Shown: positions 1-8,112 of the stretch, piece after piece
How the letters are laid out: every line of letters starts with the position of its first letter
Numbering within the stretch: position 1 is the first letter of the stretch
DNA from: Siphonodentalium dalli
Lineage: Eukaryota; Mollusca; Scaphopoda; Gadilida; Siphonodentaliidae
Reading direction: 5' to 3'
Length of the DNA: 64,000 nt
NCBI GenBank assembly: GCA_032622095.1
Contig: CP136065.1
Coordinates: 37,978,732-38,042,731 of the forward strand
Made by a program: the position numbers and the translations under genes
Notes under the pieces: generated by a model
What the model saw: only the letters and a program-made list of their open reading frames with translations
Told to the model about the DNA's origin: nothing
Database searches by the model: none

Positions 1-357
1 CCGATGTATTTACTGGTGTTTCTCTCGATCTGTGTACGACCGGAGATGGATATCACAAGACATGTTCCTTGTTTCAAGATTACTGTCAGACCATTGTTAC
101 GTCCCTTTCCGTTCGCATGCATGCTGTGAGAGGTTCCGTTTAGGCTTATTATCGTGTTTCTACTTATGACTGAATGTCTAATCCCGTTTGGACAAACAAT
201 CGGCATTGTATAAGCCATGTGGCTTCCCTTACAAATGTGACTTTCATTCCTTATTTCTTATTCGAGTTTTTATATTGTAGGGTGCCCCCATCCAAGACCC
301 ACTTTCCACACACCCAACCGGATCTAAAATGCCCGCCAGAAGCAAAGGGCCAATTTT
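1..357. other. No gene seen; unique-looking AT-rich flank
   Basis: I see no convincing coding region here. The short open frames have no recognisable domain. The DNA from about 275 onward already resembles the outer edge of the inverted arm that starts near 358. Confidence 0.5.
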
Positions 358-3152
358 ATGGGTAAGTAAAAATTCTCTGTTAAAGTTTTTTTTATCAGCG
401 GATTGTGATTCTGTATGGTGTGTGCTTCAATTTCTTGGTGGGTGTGGAGTTCACACCATTGATCATTTCCTAGAATCCAATATGGCGTCCAACATAGCCG
501 ACGTGTTACAAAATATGAACTAAGTCAGTTTAATCCATTTTGTTGGAGTCAATACCTTATAAAAAAAATGTATACAAATGTATACATTATTGTGATGCTA
601 TTACATTGTACTACATTTTACAGGAAAACTTGCTACTCCAATGGCAAGATGGCTGCCAAAATGGTGACCTGTATTGTAAAAATAGACTAGACATATTTTT
701 ACTCATATCTTCTACATCCGTTTCCAATGTTTCGATCTTGTGGTAAATTGTTATTAGTTTTCCCATTATTCCTGTCCTACGATTACTCGGACGGTGAAAT
801 TTTTTGTTCATTGTTTTCAGCTACTTCCAAATCCTAATTTTTTTTTAAAGAAAGTAGTATAATATTTCACCGAAAACACACTTTCGGTTTCTAGTCATAT
901 TTCAGAAAATATAATTTAGCATAACCATGTTAGCTATAGTGGAGACTGTGTCTAACTGTGGCGATGCTTGTTTCGTCAGGTCTCACATAATTAAATACAA
1001 TAGCTCCCAAAACCCTGTATATGTACATTCATGTGGAATTTTCAAAGTTGCCACCATTTAGTCAAGAACATGCATATTTCACAAAGATCATGAACAGAGG
1101 ACCCGATCTGAAAACAACAAAAGCTGTTTAGACATATGCACTTAGAATAAAATATAAGTCATAGAAGTGCATTTACTCCTGAACCCAAATACTCATTGCG
1201 GTAATTTGTTTTTGATGACCATTGATCGTTATGTATTGCAGTATACTACCATGAGTGGAGCTAGTCATTTGTGCCAGCGTAAAATGTATTATGCCCTGTG
1301 TTGTAACTAAATTGATTTAGCTAACCCTAATTTGGTATGTGCCATGGGAAAACAACTCATTCAGAGAAACTGATATCCTAGCCTATTCCTGTGTATCTTC
1401 AAGTTTGTTCCACCATGTCCCGATTTTCTCTGCAAATATTGCTTACAAGCAACAATTGTCTTGGGCATACTTGAAATTTCTCAAGCGCTAGCGATCGTAT
1501 GTAATCGCCACAGTGCGATTTATATTTCACTGAATAGTCCCAATTTGCACACGACCGTGACTGAGAGCCAGCATATATTCAACCAATTATGGGCGACGCT
1601 TCCTCCAGCAGGTTGAGAATTAACCAGTAACTGCCAATATTTTGACCATACTCTCTTTGGAATCGGTTCATAATATGTGGCATATTCATTGAACAATTGG
1701 CGTCTTCCAACTATCGCTGAAATATTGTATTCAAGCTCTTGTTTACGTGATTTCACAAGGTATTTATTTAGATTGGTACATGTTAAACTAGGATTCGTTG
1801 CATCCCCTGTAATCGTATTGCTCACGGAAATTATATTGTTCTTCATGCATGAAGAGGATGCTGAATAAATGTTAGTTCAGGATCGTATGGTCAATGATAC
1901 GGTATACGCTATATAAACTTACGCATGGTCCCATGCTGAACATGAGTGGGTGATAATTGGATGCAATGATAGCACCGTTACATTATAAACGGCAGCCCAA
2001 TGTATCTTCCTTTGATGACACTGTGATCAAGTTATTTTTCCCTGATCCACTAGGGCATGACAATATTTTATATTGTACAGCTTTTAAAACTCTGGAAATA
2101 TTAATTTCAATCAGTCTGAGGCTTACTCATATCATTGCCCACAAGACAAATATGACAAAATTTCAGTGTATATAGGGTCAAGCTAAATCTGGTCAGTATG
2201 CACCAATCATATTTCTTCATTGAGTGTGCACTCTCCACATAGCTGAAGTCACGGCACTAAATTATATACAAGGTTGTGTTTTGAATAAATTAAATATAAC
2301 GCGGGAGTTTCTGGTCTTCTTCACTATATATCTCATATGACATGTGCATGTAATTTCCGTGTTCATATTGTCTTCTATTATGTCCCATTTAAAGTGTTTC
2401 TTTTTAATGTATCTAATGCAGATTAGACAAGTCCATGCATCTATCAGTCACGACATATAAGTGCATACGAATGCAATATATAATTTTCTATACATTTGCT
2501 GCCATTTTGACTGCCATCATAAACCAAAGTAATCGTTTCATAACCTAATGAGATTGAATTTTATAGGCAATACTCCCACTCGCTTAATTCTTTAAAATAT
2601 GTTCATCTCACACTAAAATATAGCCAGGAACCAATATTGAGTTTTCGGGGAAATTTCATACCACGTTCTGTAAGATCAATTTTCTTTTGGATTAGAAGTG
2701 GCTAAAACAAAGGCAACAACACATATTACTGACAAAATGATCATACGATATGAATAATAAGTAAACAAGGCCCAATTTGTAACCGTTTCAAAACAATAGA
2801 AACGGATATAGGAGATATGAGTGAAAAAATCATTCTTTTCACATTCCGGTTGCCATTTTGGCAGCCATCTTTCGAATGGAGTGCCAATTTTTCAGAACAA
2901 CATTAGTATAATGTAATAGGATCCAAATTGTATACAAATGTGTATACATTTGATGAAATATGTTTTCCAACAAAACAGATTAAACCTACTTAGTTTATAT
3001 TCTATACTACGGCGCCCATGTTGGGCGCCATCTTGGATTATAGGAGATGCTCAAGGGTGAGAACTCCACACACACCAAGAAAGTGATGCACACACTACCC
3101 ACAATCACAATCCATAGAGAAAACAAACTTTAACAAAGAATTTTTACTTCAC
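358..3152. mobile_element. Foldback-type element with ~390-bp inverted arms
   Basis: The stretch 358-745 reappears reverse-complemented at about 2765-3152. The match is imperfect (roughly three quarters by eye) but continuous. Shared landmarks are a start reading GTAAAAATTCT, the words GGATTGTGATT and GGTGTGTGGAGTTC, a doubled GTATACAAATG, and AAGATGGCTGCCAAAATGG. The ~2-kb interior (746-2764) has no frame with a recognisable domain, so this is probably a non-autonomous DNA element. The arms have diverged enough to suggest an old insertion. I did not find a clean target duplication. Confidence 0.6.
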
Positions 3153-3185
3153 CCCCTATAACTTCCGGACTTATAGGGCACCAAG

Positions 3186-3380
3186 CCATTTCGCGGCCCC
3201 TTGACCGATTTAGGTCAATTAAGGATGTTGTATGGTAGCCCAAAGACATTCTAAATATTCACCCCACACACCCACTCGATCCAAGATGGCCACCATCCAA
3301 AGGGGCTCAAATATGGCACCCATGCATTTCTCGGCCCGTTGACCGATTTGGGTACAATAAAGGGGCTGTCGTAGGGTGGC
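3186..3380 (+). repeat. Short tandem repeat (~145-bp unit) that received the Polinton
   Basis: Two partial copies of one unit are visible. One reads CCTTGACCGATTTAGGTCAAT and leads into GGTAGCCCAAAGACATTC (near 3200-3252). The second, CGTTGACCGATTTGGGTACAAT (near 3341), leads into GTAGGGTGGC and is cut there by the Polinton. The unit resumes after the Polinton as GGTGGCCCCAAGACATTC (20953). The first copy is therefore an unoccupied paralogue of the insertion site. Confidence 0.7.
3375..3380 (+). repeat. Left target-site duplication GGTGGC of the Polinton
   Basis: GGTGGC directly precedes the terminal sequence AGTAGTAATGG. The same six bases directly follow the other terminus at 20953-20958. 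Six bases is the duplication size known for Polintons. Confidence 0.9.
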
Positions 3381-3670
3381 AGTAGTAATGGTGGGCACTA
3401 TGGCCCAGTACCCCCCAGACATGGGCACTATGGCCCAGTACCCCCCAGACATGGGCACTATGGCCCAGTACCCCCCAGACATGGGCACTATGGCCCATGG
3501 GCCATAGTGCCCATGTCTGGGGGGTACTGGGGCATAGTGCCCATGTCTGGGGGGTACTGGGCCATAGTGCCCATGTCTGGGGGGTACTGGGCCATAGTTC
3601 CCACCCTGAGGATAGATGTTCCTGTCATTGATGTGACATTTCTGATCGAAAAAATGAAAATGGACTTAGA
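3381..3670 (+). repeat. Left Polinton terminal inverted repeat
   Basis: It starts AGTAGTAATGGTGGGCAC, continues through a palindromic array (3391-3604), and ends in ~65 bp of unique sequence ending TGGACTTAGA. The reverse complement of 20661-20952 matches it nearly base for base. Confidence 0.93.
3391..3604. repeat. Palindromic array inside the left TIR
   Basis: Three head-to-tail copies of a 30-bp unit (beginning GGGCACTATGGCCCAGTACC) run into a perfect 30-bp palindrome at about 3485-3514. Three copies then follow in opposite orientation. The whole 214 bp is close to self-complementary. One right-hand copy lacks a C. Spurious open frames arise on both strands because the unit has no stops. 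Confidence 0.93.
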
Positions 3671-3749
3671 ATTATTTTTTTCAAAAGGAAAATCTCACTT
3701 TGGAAAATATCAATTAGCAATCAAGAGTTTTTCTTTTCGAATATTTGGT

Positions 3750-3765
3750 GGCCCTGAAAAGGGCC
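3750..3765 (-). promoter_or_regulatory. Histone-type 3' stem-loop of gene A
   Basis: On the minus strand this reads GGCCCTTTTCAGGGCC: a 6-bp stem with a TTTC loop, followed by ACCAAA. A purine-rich AAAAGAAAAACT follows about a dozen bases on, in the place of a histone downstream element. It starts 19 bases after the gene A stop. Confidence 0.75.
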
Positions 3766-3784
3766 GTTTTATTTTTGTTATAGT

Positions 3785-4249
3785 TTAGAATCCGCCACAT
3801 TGAACTTCTTTGTTCGCCAAAACTTCAATTGATTTGTCTCCTCGCCTCATCCATATTTCGCATTCACAATAATGCTCGTGGCAAACGTGTGGGATCCACA
3901 CTAGAGTTATTGATGACTTGAATCTTGGTGTTGATTTGTAGCCGCCTTTGGTAGCATCAAACATGACGATAGGTCGCTGTATAACAGTCGCCGCTAATTC
4001 AACCATCAATCTTGATTCAGCCAAAAGTGGTGTGCGCCGTAAATATTGTGCCGACGCACCAAGTTCGTCACTCTCTGCGTAGTACAGGTCAACTGCCGCA
4101 TCTCTCAGAATCATCCATCCATCGGTCGTCCCGTAAATCCCGAGGCTGAGTGCCCTCCAAAACAGCGATATTTCTTCACCGTACACTGCTTTACAGTATA
4201 CCCCACCGCTCATTATCTCGTCAAGATCTGTTATGTTTACAGCAGTCAT
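3785..4249 (-). CDS. Accessory protein A, OTU-like fold (154 aa)
   Basis: Function is unknown. Residues about 15-90 resemble the OTU-type cysteine-protease fold: a Gly-containing turn, then SLFWRALSLGIYG where the family has its catalytic Cys-Leu-Phe stretch, then a downstream LRDAAVDLY helix. A His-rich HEHYC motif near residue 124 could hold the catalytic His. The nucleophile position here is Ser, so it may be a non-catalytic or altered member. Start: an ATG 75 bases upstream is in frame (4324), but I prefer 4249. It lies ~40 bases after a TATA-like ATATAT (about 4286-4295), and the bases before it (CATTCAAAGATG) are conserved before the other leftward gene. A histone-like stem-loop lies 19 bases after the stop. 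The gene is divergent from B across a repeat-filled 0.9-kb spacer. Confidence 0.65.
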   Translation of the reverse strand: MTAVNITDLDEIMSGGVYCKAVYGEEISLFWRALSLGIYGTTDGWMILRDAAVDLYYAESDELGASAQYLRRTPLLAESRLMVELAATVIQRPIVMFDATKGGYKSTPRFKSSITLVWIPHVCHEHYCECEIWMRRGDKSIEVLANKEVQCGGF

Positions 4250-5152
4250 CTTTGAATGTAGAATAAGTCTGAAGATCCGTCTTGAACATATATCACGATT
4301 TCGCGGGCGGTAGAGAAAGCACATAATACTTTGACGTTAAAAATGACAAAGGTTCCCTGACGTTGTGTTTCTTTTCAGTGCATTATCTGTTAGTTTCACC
4401 ATTTCGATATGTTATAGATTAAATTCATAATAGTATATACAATTAATTAAGATATTTTAACATATGAATTCATCTTCGTTCATAAACGATGACCAAGTAA
4501 AGTTATCAAATGCAATGATCAAGAAAAATGTTCAGTATGTTTCTTGTGTTCAGTTTTTATGTATAAAATATGTACAATTCCAAAACCAAAAACTAGAAAA
4601 ACATTCCATATTTGCCTAACGAGGTAATAAATATATCAATCATGTGTACCAAATAATAGATAATGATCTAACGAAATTAAAAACATTTGTTTGATCGCTA
4701 TACAATAATGATCAAGAAAAATATGAATGTTGATCCGGTTCTGAAAAAACACAACGTCAGGAAATATTTGTCAATTTTAACGCCAAAGTATTATGTGATT
4801 TCATTGACGCCCGTGTAACAATCTTGTGTTCAGTTTTATGTATAAAATATGTACAATTCCAAAAACAAAAACTAGAAAAACATTCCATATTTGCCTAACG
4901 AGGTAATAAATATATCAATCATGTGTACCAAATAATAGATAATGATCTAACGAAATTAAAAACATTTGTTTGATCGCTATACAATAATGATCAAGAAAAA
5001 TATGAATGCTGATCCGTCTCTGAAAAAACACAACACCAGGAAACATTTGTCATTTTTAACGTCAATGCGACATGTGATTTCATTGACGCCCGTGTCAAAT
5101 GTATAAAAATATTTTCGAATTTGATCAACGTTACATTGCATTGCTATCAAAG
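4250..5152. promoter_or_regulatory. Divergent promoter region 1 with two ~280-bp direct repeats
   Basis: This spacer lies between genes A (left) and B (right). It holds two direct repeats, 4542-4821 and 4822-5101, each starting TCTTGTGTTCAGTTTT. A box of about 45 bp, containing TTAACG(T/C)CAA and then TGATTTC..TGACGCCCG or CTACCGCCCG, sits just before each TATA. The copies are 5051-5096 facing right and 4296-4347 facing left, plus one inside the repeats (about 4771-4816). The rightward TATAAAAA is at 5102-5109. The region is more than 90% alike, by eye, to 6127-7022. Confidence 0.7.
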
Positions 5153-5641
5153 ATGGATCCGTTAACAGAATTTCTTCAGAGTGAGATATACAGTAATCCT
5201 GTTGCACAGAATACATATGCGGCACCACAGTCTACAGGCCAAGCTAATACGACAATGACTATAGGTGGTGATACACTCATTTTAAAAGCGATTTTAGATG
5301 AACTGAGATGTCTTCGCAGGGATATTGACGTGAAAACACAAGTAACGCATCAAGAAGTAAAAGTGAATCTTCGTTTCGTTGCAGAAGAGATAGATATACC
5401 AATCAGGGTTCATGATGTTCAGAGATCGAAAGAACAGAAACAGATCAAAAAAGAAAAAATATTGGCGGCGAAAGAAAAAGAACCTAAAAGTATCATGAAG
5501 CCTTCTACTGAGACAAAAGTCAGATTTCGTCTTCCTTGTAAAGAATCTAAAGATACAGAGAAAAGTGATGAATTCGCAAAAGCTATTGGTTCCCATGGGA
5601 AAGATATGTCAAGATATAAGAAAAACACAAAACGATGTTAA
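5153..5641 (+). CDS. Accessory protein B, hydrophilic, possible PP1-docking motifs (162 aa)
   Basis: I do not recognise a domain. The first ~45 residues are polar, about 50-95 look helical (LILKAILDELRCLRRDIDV), and the C-terminal third is Lys/Glu-rich and probably disordered. Within the tail, SIMK followed six residues later by KVRF resembles the paired SILK and RVxF short motifs of protein phosphatase 1 partners; this is suggestive only. Start: an earlier in-frame ATG at 5099 overlaps the TATA box (5102-5109), so the mRNA should begin after it. ATG 5153 fits the spacing seen for gene C. The stop is followed 22 bases later by a histone-like stem-loop. Its C-terminus is strongly basic (ending KKNTKRC). 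Confidence 0.65.
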   Translation: MDPLTEFLQSEIYSNPVAQNTYAAPQSTGQANTTMTIGGDTLILKAILDELRCLRRDIDVKTQVTHQEVKVNLRFVAEEIDIPIRVHDVQRSKEQKQIKKEKILAAKEKEPKSIMKPSTETKVRFRLPCKESKDTEKSDEFAKAIGSHGKDMSRYKKNTKRC

Positions 5642-5663
5642 AGTCAGATGATAATTTTAAAAC

Positions 5664-5679
5664 GGCCCTTTTCAGGGCC
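5664..5679 (+). promoter_or_regulatory. Histone-type 3' stem-loop of gene B
   Basis: GGCCCTTTTCAGGGCC preceded by AAAAC and followed by ACACACA. Downstream, CCCAAAAGGTTACTCTTTCA is shared almost exactly with the DNA after the gene C hairpin. Confidence 0.78.
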
Positions 5680-5891
5680 ACACACATTTCCCAAAAGGTT
5701 ACTCTTTCATTGCTGAAAAAAATCAAAAACACGATTGTTCAATTTATATTTTATTCAACAACAAATATTTGCAAGTATATTTTGTTTTAAATTATTCGTG
5801 GCGTGATTTTTTCAAAACAAAACATAGGGTACAAAGAACATTATTAGTTCTTAAGCAATGCTAAAAGTTTTTCTTTTTGAAAAAATTGGTT
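5680..5891. other. Convergent 3' spacer between cassettes 1 and 2
   Basis: AT-rich and without a gene. The first ~85 bp repeats again after the gene C stem-loop (ACACGATTGTTCAATT). The last part carries the purine-rich tract downstream of the leftward gene's hairpins. Confidence 0.6.
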
Positions 5892-5907
5892 GGTCCTGAA
5901 AAGGACC
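5892..5907 (-). promoter_or_regulatory. Second histone-like stem-loop after the 56-aa gene
   Basis: On the minus strand it reads GGTCCTTTTCAGGACC, followed by AACCAA and then CAAAAAGAAAAACT. One base pair differs from the other copies and the change is compensated on the other arm, so the stem is kept. Confidence 0.65.
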
Positions 5908-5919
5908 GTTTTTGTTTTT

Positions 5920-5935
5920 GGCCCTGAAAAGGGCC
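5920..5935 (-). promoter_or_regulatory. First histone-type 3' stem-loop after the 56-aa gene
   Basis: On the minus strand it reads GGCCCTTTTCAGGGCC, 20 bases after the stop of the 56-aa gene. It lies 12 bases before a second, variant hairpin, so this transcript ends in two in tandem. Confidence 0.7.
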
Positions 5936-5955
5936 GTTTTGTATGGCATCAAAGT

Positions 5956-6126
5956 TCACGCCACGATTTTCTTTTGAGACTTTTGCTTTTGTTCCAACGC
6001 TGTTGTTTTTTGCATATTTGCATAACCAGTTTTGCACTGGCGGTTACTTCTTTTGCGCATTATCTGGGGTGTTAGCCCTATCGTTCCTCTTAGTATAGAC
6101 ATCAACGGTTCGGGGATTTCGGACAT
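5956..6126 (-). CDS. Small basic accessory protein A' (56 aa)
   Basis: It occupies the position in cassette 2 that gene A has in cassette 1, but the protein is unrelated and only 56 residues long. The N-terminal half is hydrophobic/neutral and the C-terminal half is Lys/Arg/Gln-rich, ending in a KQKSQKK run. There is no recognisable domain. Support as a gene comes from context: the start (ATG at 6126) sits in the same conserved CATTCAAAGATG setting as gene A, a TATA-like ATATAT lies ~45 bases upstream, the shared promoter box lies at 6179-6228, and a histone-like stem-loop follows 20 bases after the stop. It could instead be a remnant of a longer gene. Confidence 0.5.
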   Translation of the reverse strand: MSEIPEPLMSILRGTIGLTPQIMRKRSNRQCKTGYANMQKTTALEQKQKSQKKIVA

Positions 6127-7022
6127 CTTTGAATGCAGAATAAAAATTGTTCACGGCCGTGTTTGAACATATATCACGATTGCGCGGGCGGTAGAGAAAT
6201 CACATGTCACGTTGGCATTAAAAATGACAAATGTTTCCGGGCGTTGTGTTTCTTTACAGTGCATTATCTGTTAGTTTTACTATTTCGATATGTTATAGAT
6301 TAAATTCATGATAGTATATGCAATTAATTAAGATGTTTTAACATATGAATTCATCTTCGTTCATAAACGATGACCAAGTAAAGTTATCAATTGTAATGAT
6401 GAAGAAAAATGTTCAGTATGTTTCTTGTGTTCAGTTTTTATGTATAAAATATGTACAATTCCAAAACCAAAAACTAGAAAAACATTCCATATTTGCCTAA
6501 CGAGGTAATAAATATATCAATGATGTGTACCAAATAATAGATAATGATCTAACGAAATTAAAAACATTTGTTTGATCGCTATGCAATAATGATCAAGAAA
6601 AATATGCATGTTGATCCGGTTCTGAAAAAACACAACGTCAGGAAATATTTGTCAATTTTAACGCCAAAGTATTATGTGATTTCATTGACGCCCGTGTAAC
6701 AATCTTGTGTTCAGTTTTATGTATAAAATATGTACAATTCCAAAAACAAAAACTAGAAAAACATTCCATATTTGCCTAACGAGGTAATAAATATATCAAT
6801 CATGTGTACCAAATAATAGATAATGATCTAACGAAATTAAAAACATTTGTTTGATCGCTATGCAATAATGATCAAGAAAAATATGCATGTTGATCCGGTT
6901 CTGAAAAAACACAACGTCAGGAAATATTTGTCAATTTTAACGCCAACGCGACATGTGATTTCATTGACGCCCGTGTCAAATGTATAAAAATATTTTCACT
7001 TTTTCAGTGAACCTCATTCATT
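6127..7022. promoter_or_regulatory. Divergent promoter region 2, duplicate of region 1
   Basis: It has the same architecture as 4250-5152: two ~280-bp direct repeats (6423-6702 and 6703-6982), a box before each TATA (6179-6228 leftward, 6931-6976 rightward) plus an internal copy (about 6651-6697). TATAAAAA at 6983-6990 serves gene C. The near identity of the two regions, beside unrelated coding regions, points to duplication followed by gene replacement. Confidence 0.7.
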
Positions 7023-7457
7023 ATGCCGTCGTTAAAGAAATTTATCAAGAAGTTATGGAGGAAGAGAGATTCAGAGGAGACGAAAATAAGAACATATAGG
7101 AAATGGCAGGATTCTCCTGAACAAAAGGTGGTACAGAAACAGATGCTAAGAGATTTTCTGGCTCGGCGACGACCATCGCCTGAAGTATGCGATCAAGCAA
7201 TCAAGAATCAAGAATCAAGCAATCTTGATCTCGTGGAGATCTTGTCACAGATCTCGAAGAAAGATCTGTGCAATGCAGCAATTGACAGCTTCGCTCAGGC
7301 TGCTGCGGCGCACAGATCAAATCCTACTTGGTCTGTGACAATTAATCCCAACGGGATATATCCTGATTTGGCAGAATTTTTATTAATTCTGGAAAAGAAA
7401 AAACGGCCCTTTTCAGGGCCACCCACATTCCCCAAAAGGTTACTCTTTCATAGCTGA
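7023..7457 (+). CDS. Accessory protein C with basic amphipathic N-terminus (144 aa as read)
   Basis: Function unknown. It begins with a strongly basic amphipathic stretch (MPSLKKFIKKLWRKR), followed by a mostly helical, charged protein with an Ala-rich AQAAAAH segment. The ATG lies 40 bases after TATAAAAA. Oddity: the open frame runs through the histone-like stem-loop (7405-7420) and stops 35 bases beyond it, whereas the three other genes stop 19-22 bases before theirs. A TAA in another frame at 7384-7386 lies 18 bases before the hairpin, exactly where a stop would be expected. The last ~25 codons as read may therefore be the result of a one-base indel. Confidence 0.6.
   Translation: MPSLKKFIKKLWRKRDSEETKIRTYRKWQDSPEQKVVQKQMLRDFLARRRPSPEVCDQAIKNQESSNLDLVEILSQISKKDLCNAAIDSFAQAAAAHRSNPTWSVTINPNGIYPDLAEFLLILEKKKRPFSGPPTFPKRLLFHS
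7405..7420 (+). promoter_or_regulatory. Histone-type 3' stem-loop of gene C
   Basis: GGCCCTTTTCAGGGCC flanked by AAAAAC and by ACCCACA, the best match of the five to the histone consensus flank ACCCA. The downstream DNA matches that after gene B. Confidence 0.78.
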
Positions 7458-7509
7458 AAAAAACAAAACACGATTGTTCAATTCATAATTTATTCACACA
7501 ACATAATTT

Positions 7510-7713
7510 TCAAATGTTTGTATCGATTCGTTTATCTGTTTTTGGAATGTAGAATGGTCTCAGCTTCTTTTTCTTGGAAGTTTTCTTGGAATTTTCAAAA
7601 TCTGGATGTTTATCTTCAGATTTGTTCTGTGAATCATTCGTAGGATCAACAGGTCGGGGTTGTTTGAAAACATCTGATGTTGTAGACATCTCTTCAGTTT
7701 TGATATCTGCATT
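7510..7713 (-). pseudogene. In-frame continuation downstream of the zinc-knuckle stop
   Basis: After the TAA at 7714-7716 the same minus-strand frame stays open for 67 more codons, to a TGA at 7510-7512. It is rich in Lys, Ser, Asp and Pro, with a KKTSKKKK run. This suggests either a former C-terminal tail cut off by a nonsense change or a separate small product from the ATG at 7687-7689. A run this long without stops in AT-rich DNA is notable but not proof. Confidence 0.5.
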
Positions 7714-8112
7714 TTATTCTTGTATTGTTACTGCTTGTAGACATTTTTGTATAGTTTTCACATTTTTTTTGTCGCCGAAATCTGTTTTACAATGGAAGGA
7801 CCAATGGGATTCTTGTCCGCATTTGTAACAGTAACCATATGGCGGTTTCCAATTTTTATCAGCTTTGTTTTTCTCTTGTTTCTCTTGCCATTGCATTTTG
7901 TTACAAAGTTTAAACAAATTGGCAGAGATCTGTCTCATTTCGACAAGATTATCTTGAATTTTTCTAGTCTGTGGCTGTGTAGATTTTTTTGAATCTTCTT
8001 TATGTAGCTCAATATAGCTCTCTTCAATAACTGCAGGCCTTGGTCTTTTTCTAACAATATCTTCTTCGGTGGCGGCGTCGTCTGAAACAGGTCTTTTAAT
8101 TCTCTTAAACAT
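7714..8112 (-). CDS. CCHC zinc-knuckle protein sharing the PolB N-terminus (132 aa)
   Basis: A probable nucleic-acid-binding protein. A single Gag-type zinc knuckle C-x2-C-x4-H-x4-C is formed by Cys95, Cys98, His103 and Cys108. The first ~32 residues, with two basic clusters (KRIKRP and RKRPRP) like nuclear localisation signals, are nearly identical to the first residues of PolB, because an inverted duplication covers promoter, leader and first codons of both genes. The ATG at 8112 lies 80 bases from a TATAAAAGC on this strand (8192-8200), mirroring PolB. The frame ends at TAA 7714-7716 but stays open beyond it, so it may be truncated. It is transcribed away from PolB. Confidence 0.75.
   Translation of the reverse strand: MFKRIKRPVSDDAATEEDIVRKRPRPAVIEESYIELHKEDSKKSTQPQTRKIQDNLVEMRQISANLFKLCNKMQWQEKQEKNKADKNWKPPYGYCYKCGQESHWSFHCKTDFGDKKNVKTIQKCLQAVTIQE

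Noticed and set aside
1520-1846. 108-codon minus-strand frame inside the foldback element
   Set aside because: No recognisable domain, no promoter or conservation evidence; expected by chance.
3219-3788. Gly/Tyr/Trp repeat frames in the left TIR (and the like at 20649-20981)
   Set aside because: They translate the palindromic 30-bp repeat on both strands. No start context or domain.
5099-5152. Earlier in-frame ATG for gene B
   Set aside because: It precedes and overlaps the TATA box (5102-5109), so it should lie outside the mRNA.
5650-5690. Bacterial-type rho-independent terminator reading of the hairpins
   Set aside because: The context is a eukaryotic element with TATA promoters and introns nearby. 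Loop, stem and flanks match the histone type, and no T-run follows directly.
7165-7220. RPEL-like actin-binding motif in gene C (ARRRPSPEV region)
   Set aside because: Only a partial match to the RPxxxEL consensus, single copy, no supporting context.
3381-7460. Captured host histone genes as the source of the left-end cassettes
   Set aside because: None of the four proteins resembles a core or linker histone by eye. Only the 3' hairpins and the divergent layout are histone-like, so the origin of the control DNA stays open.
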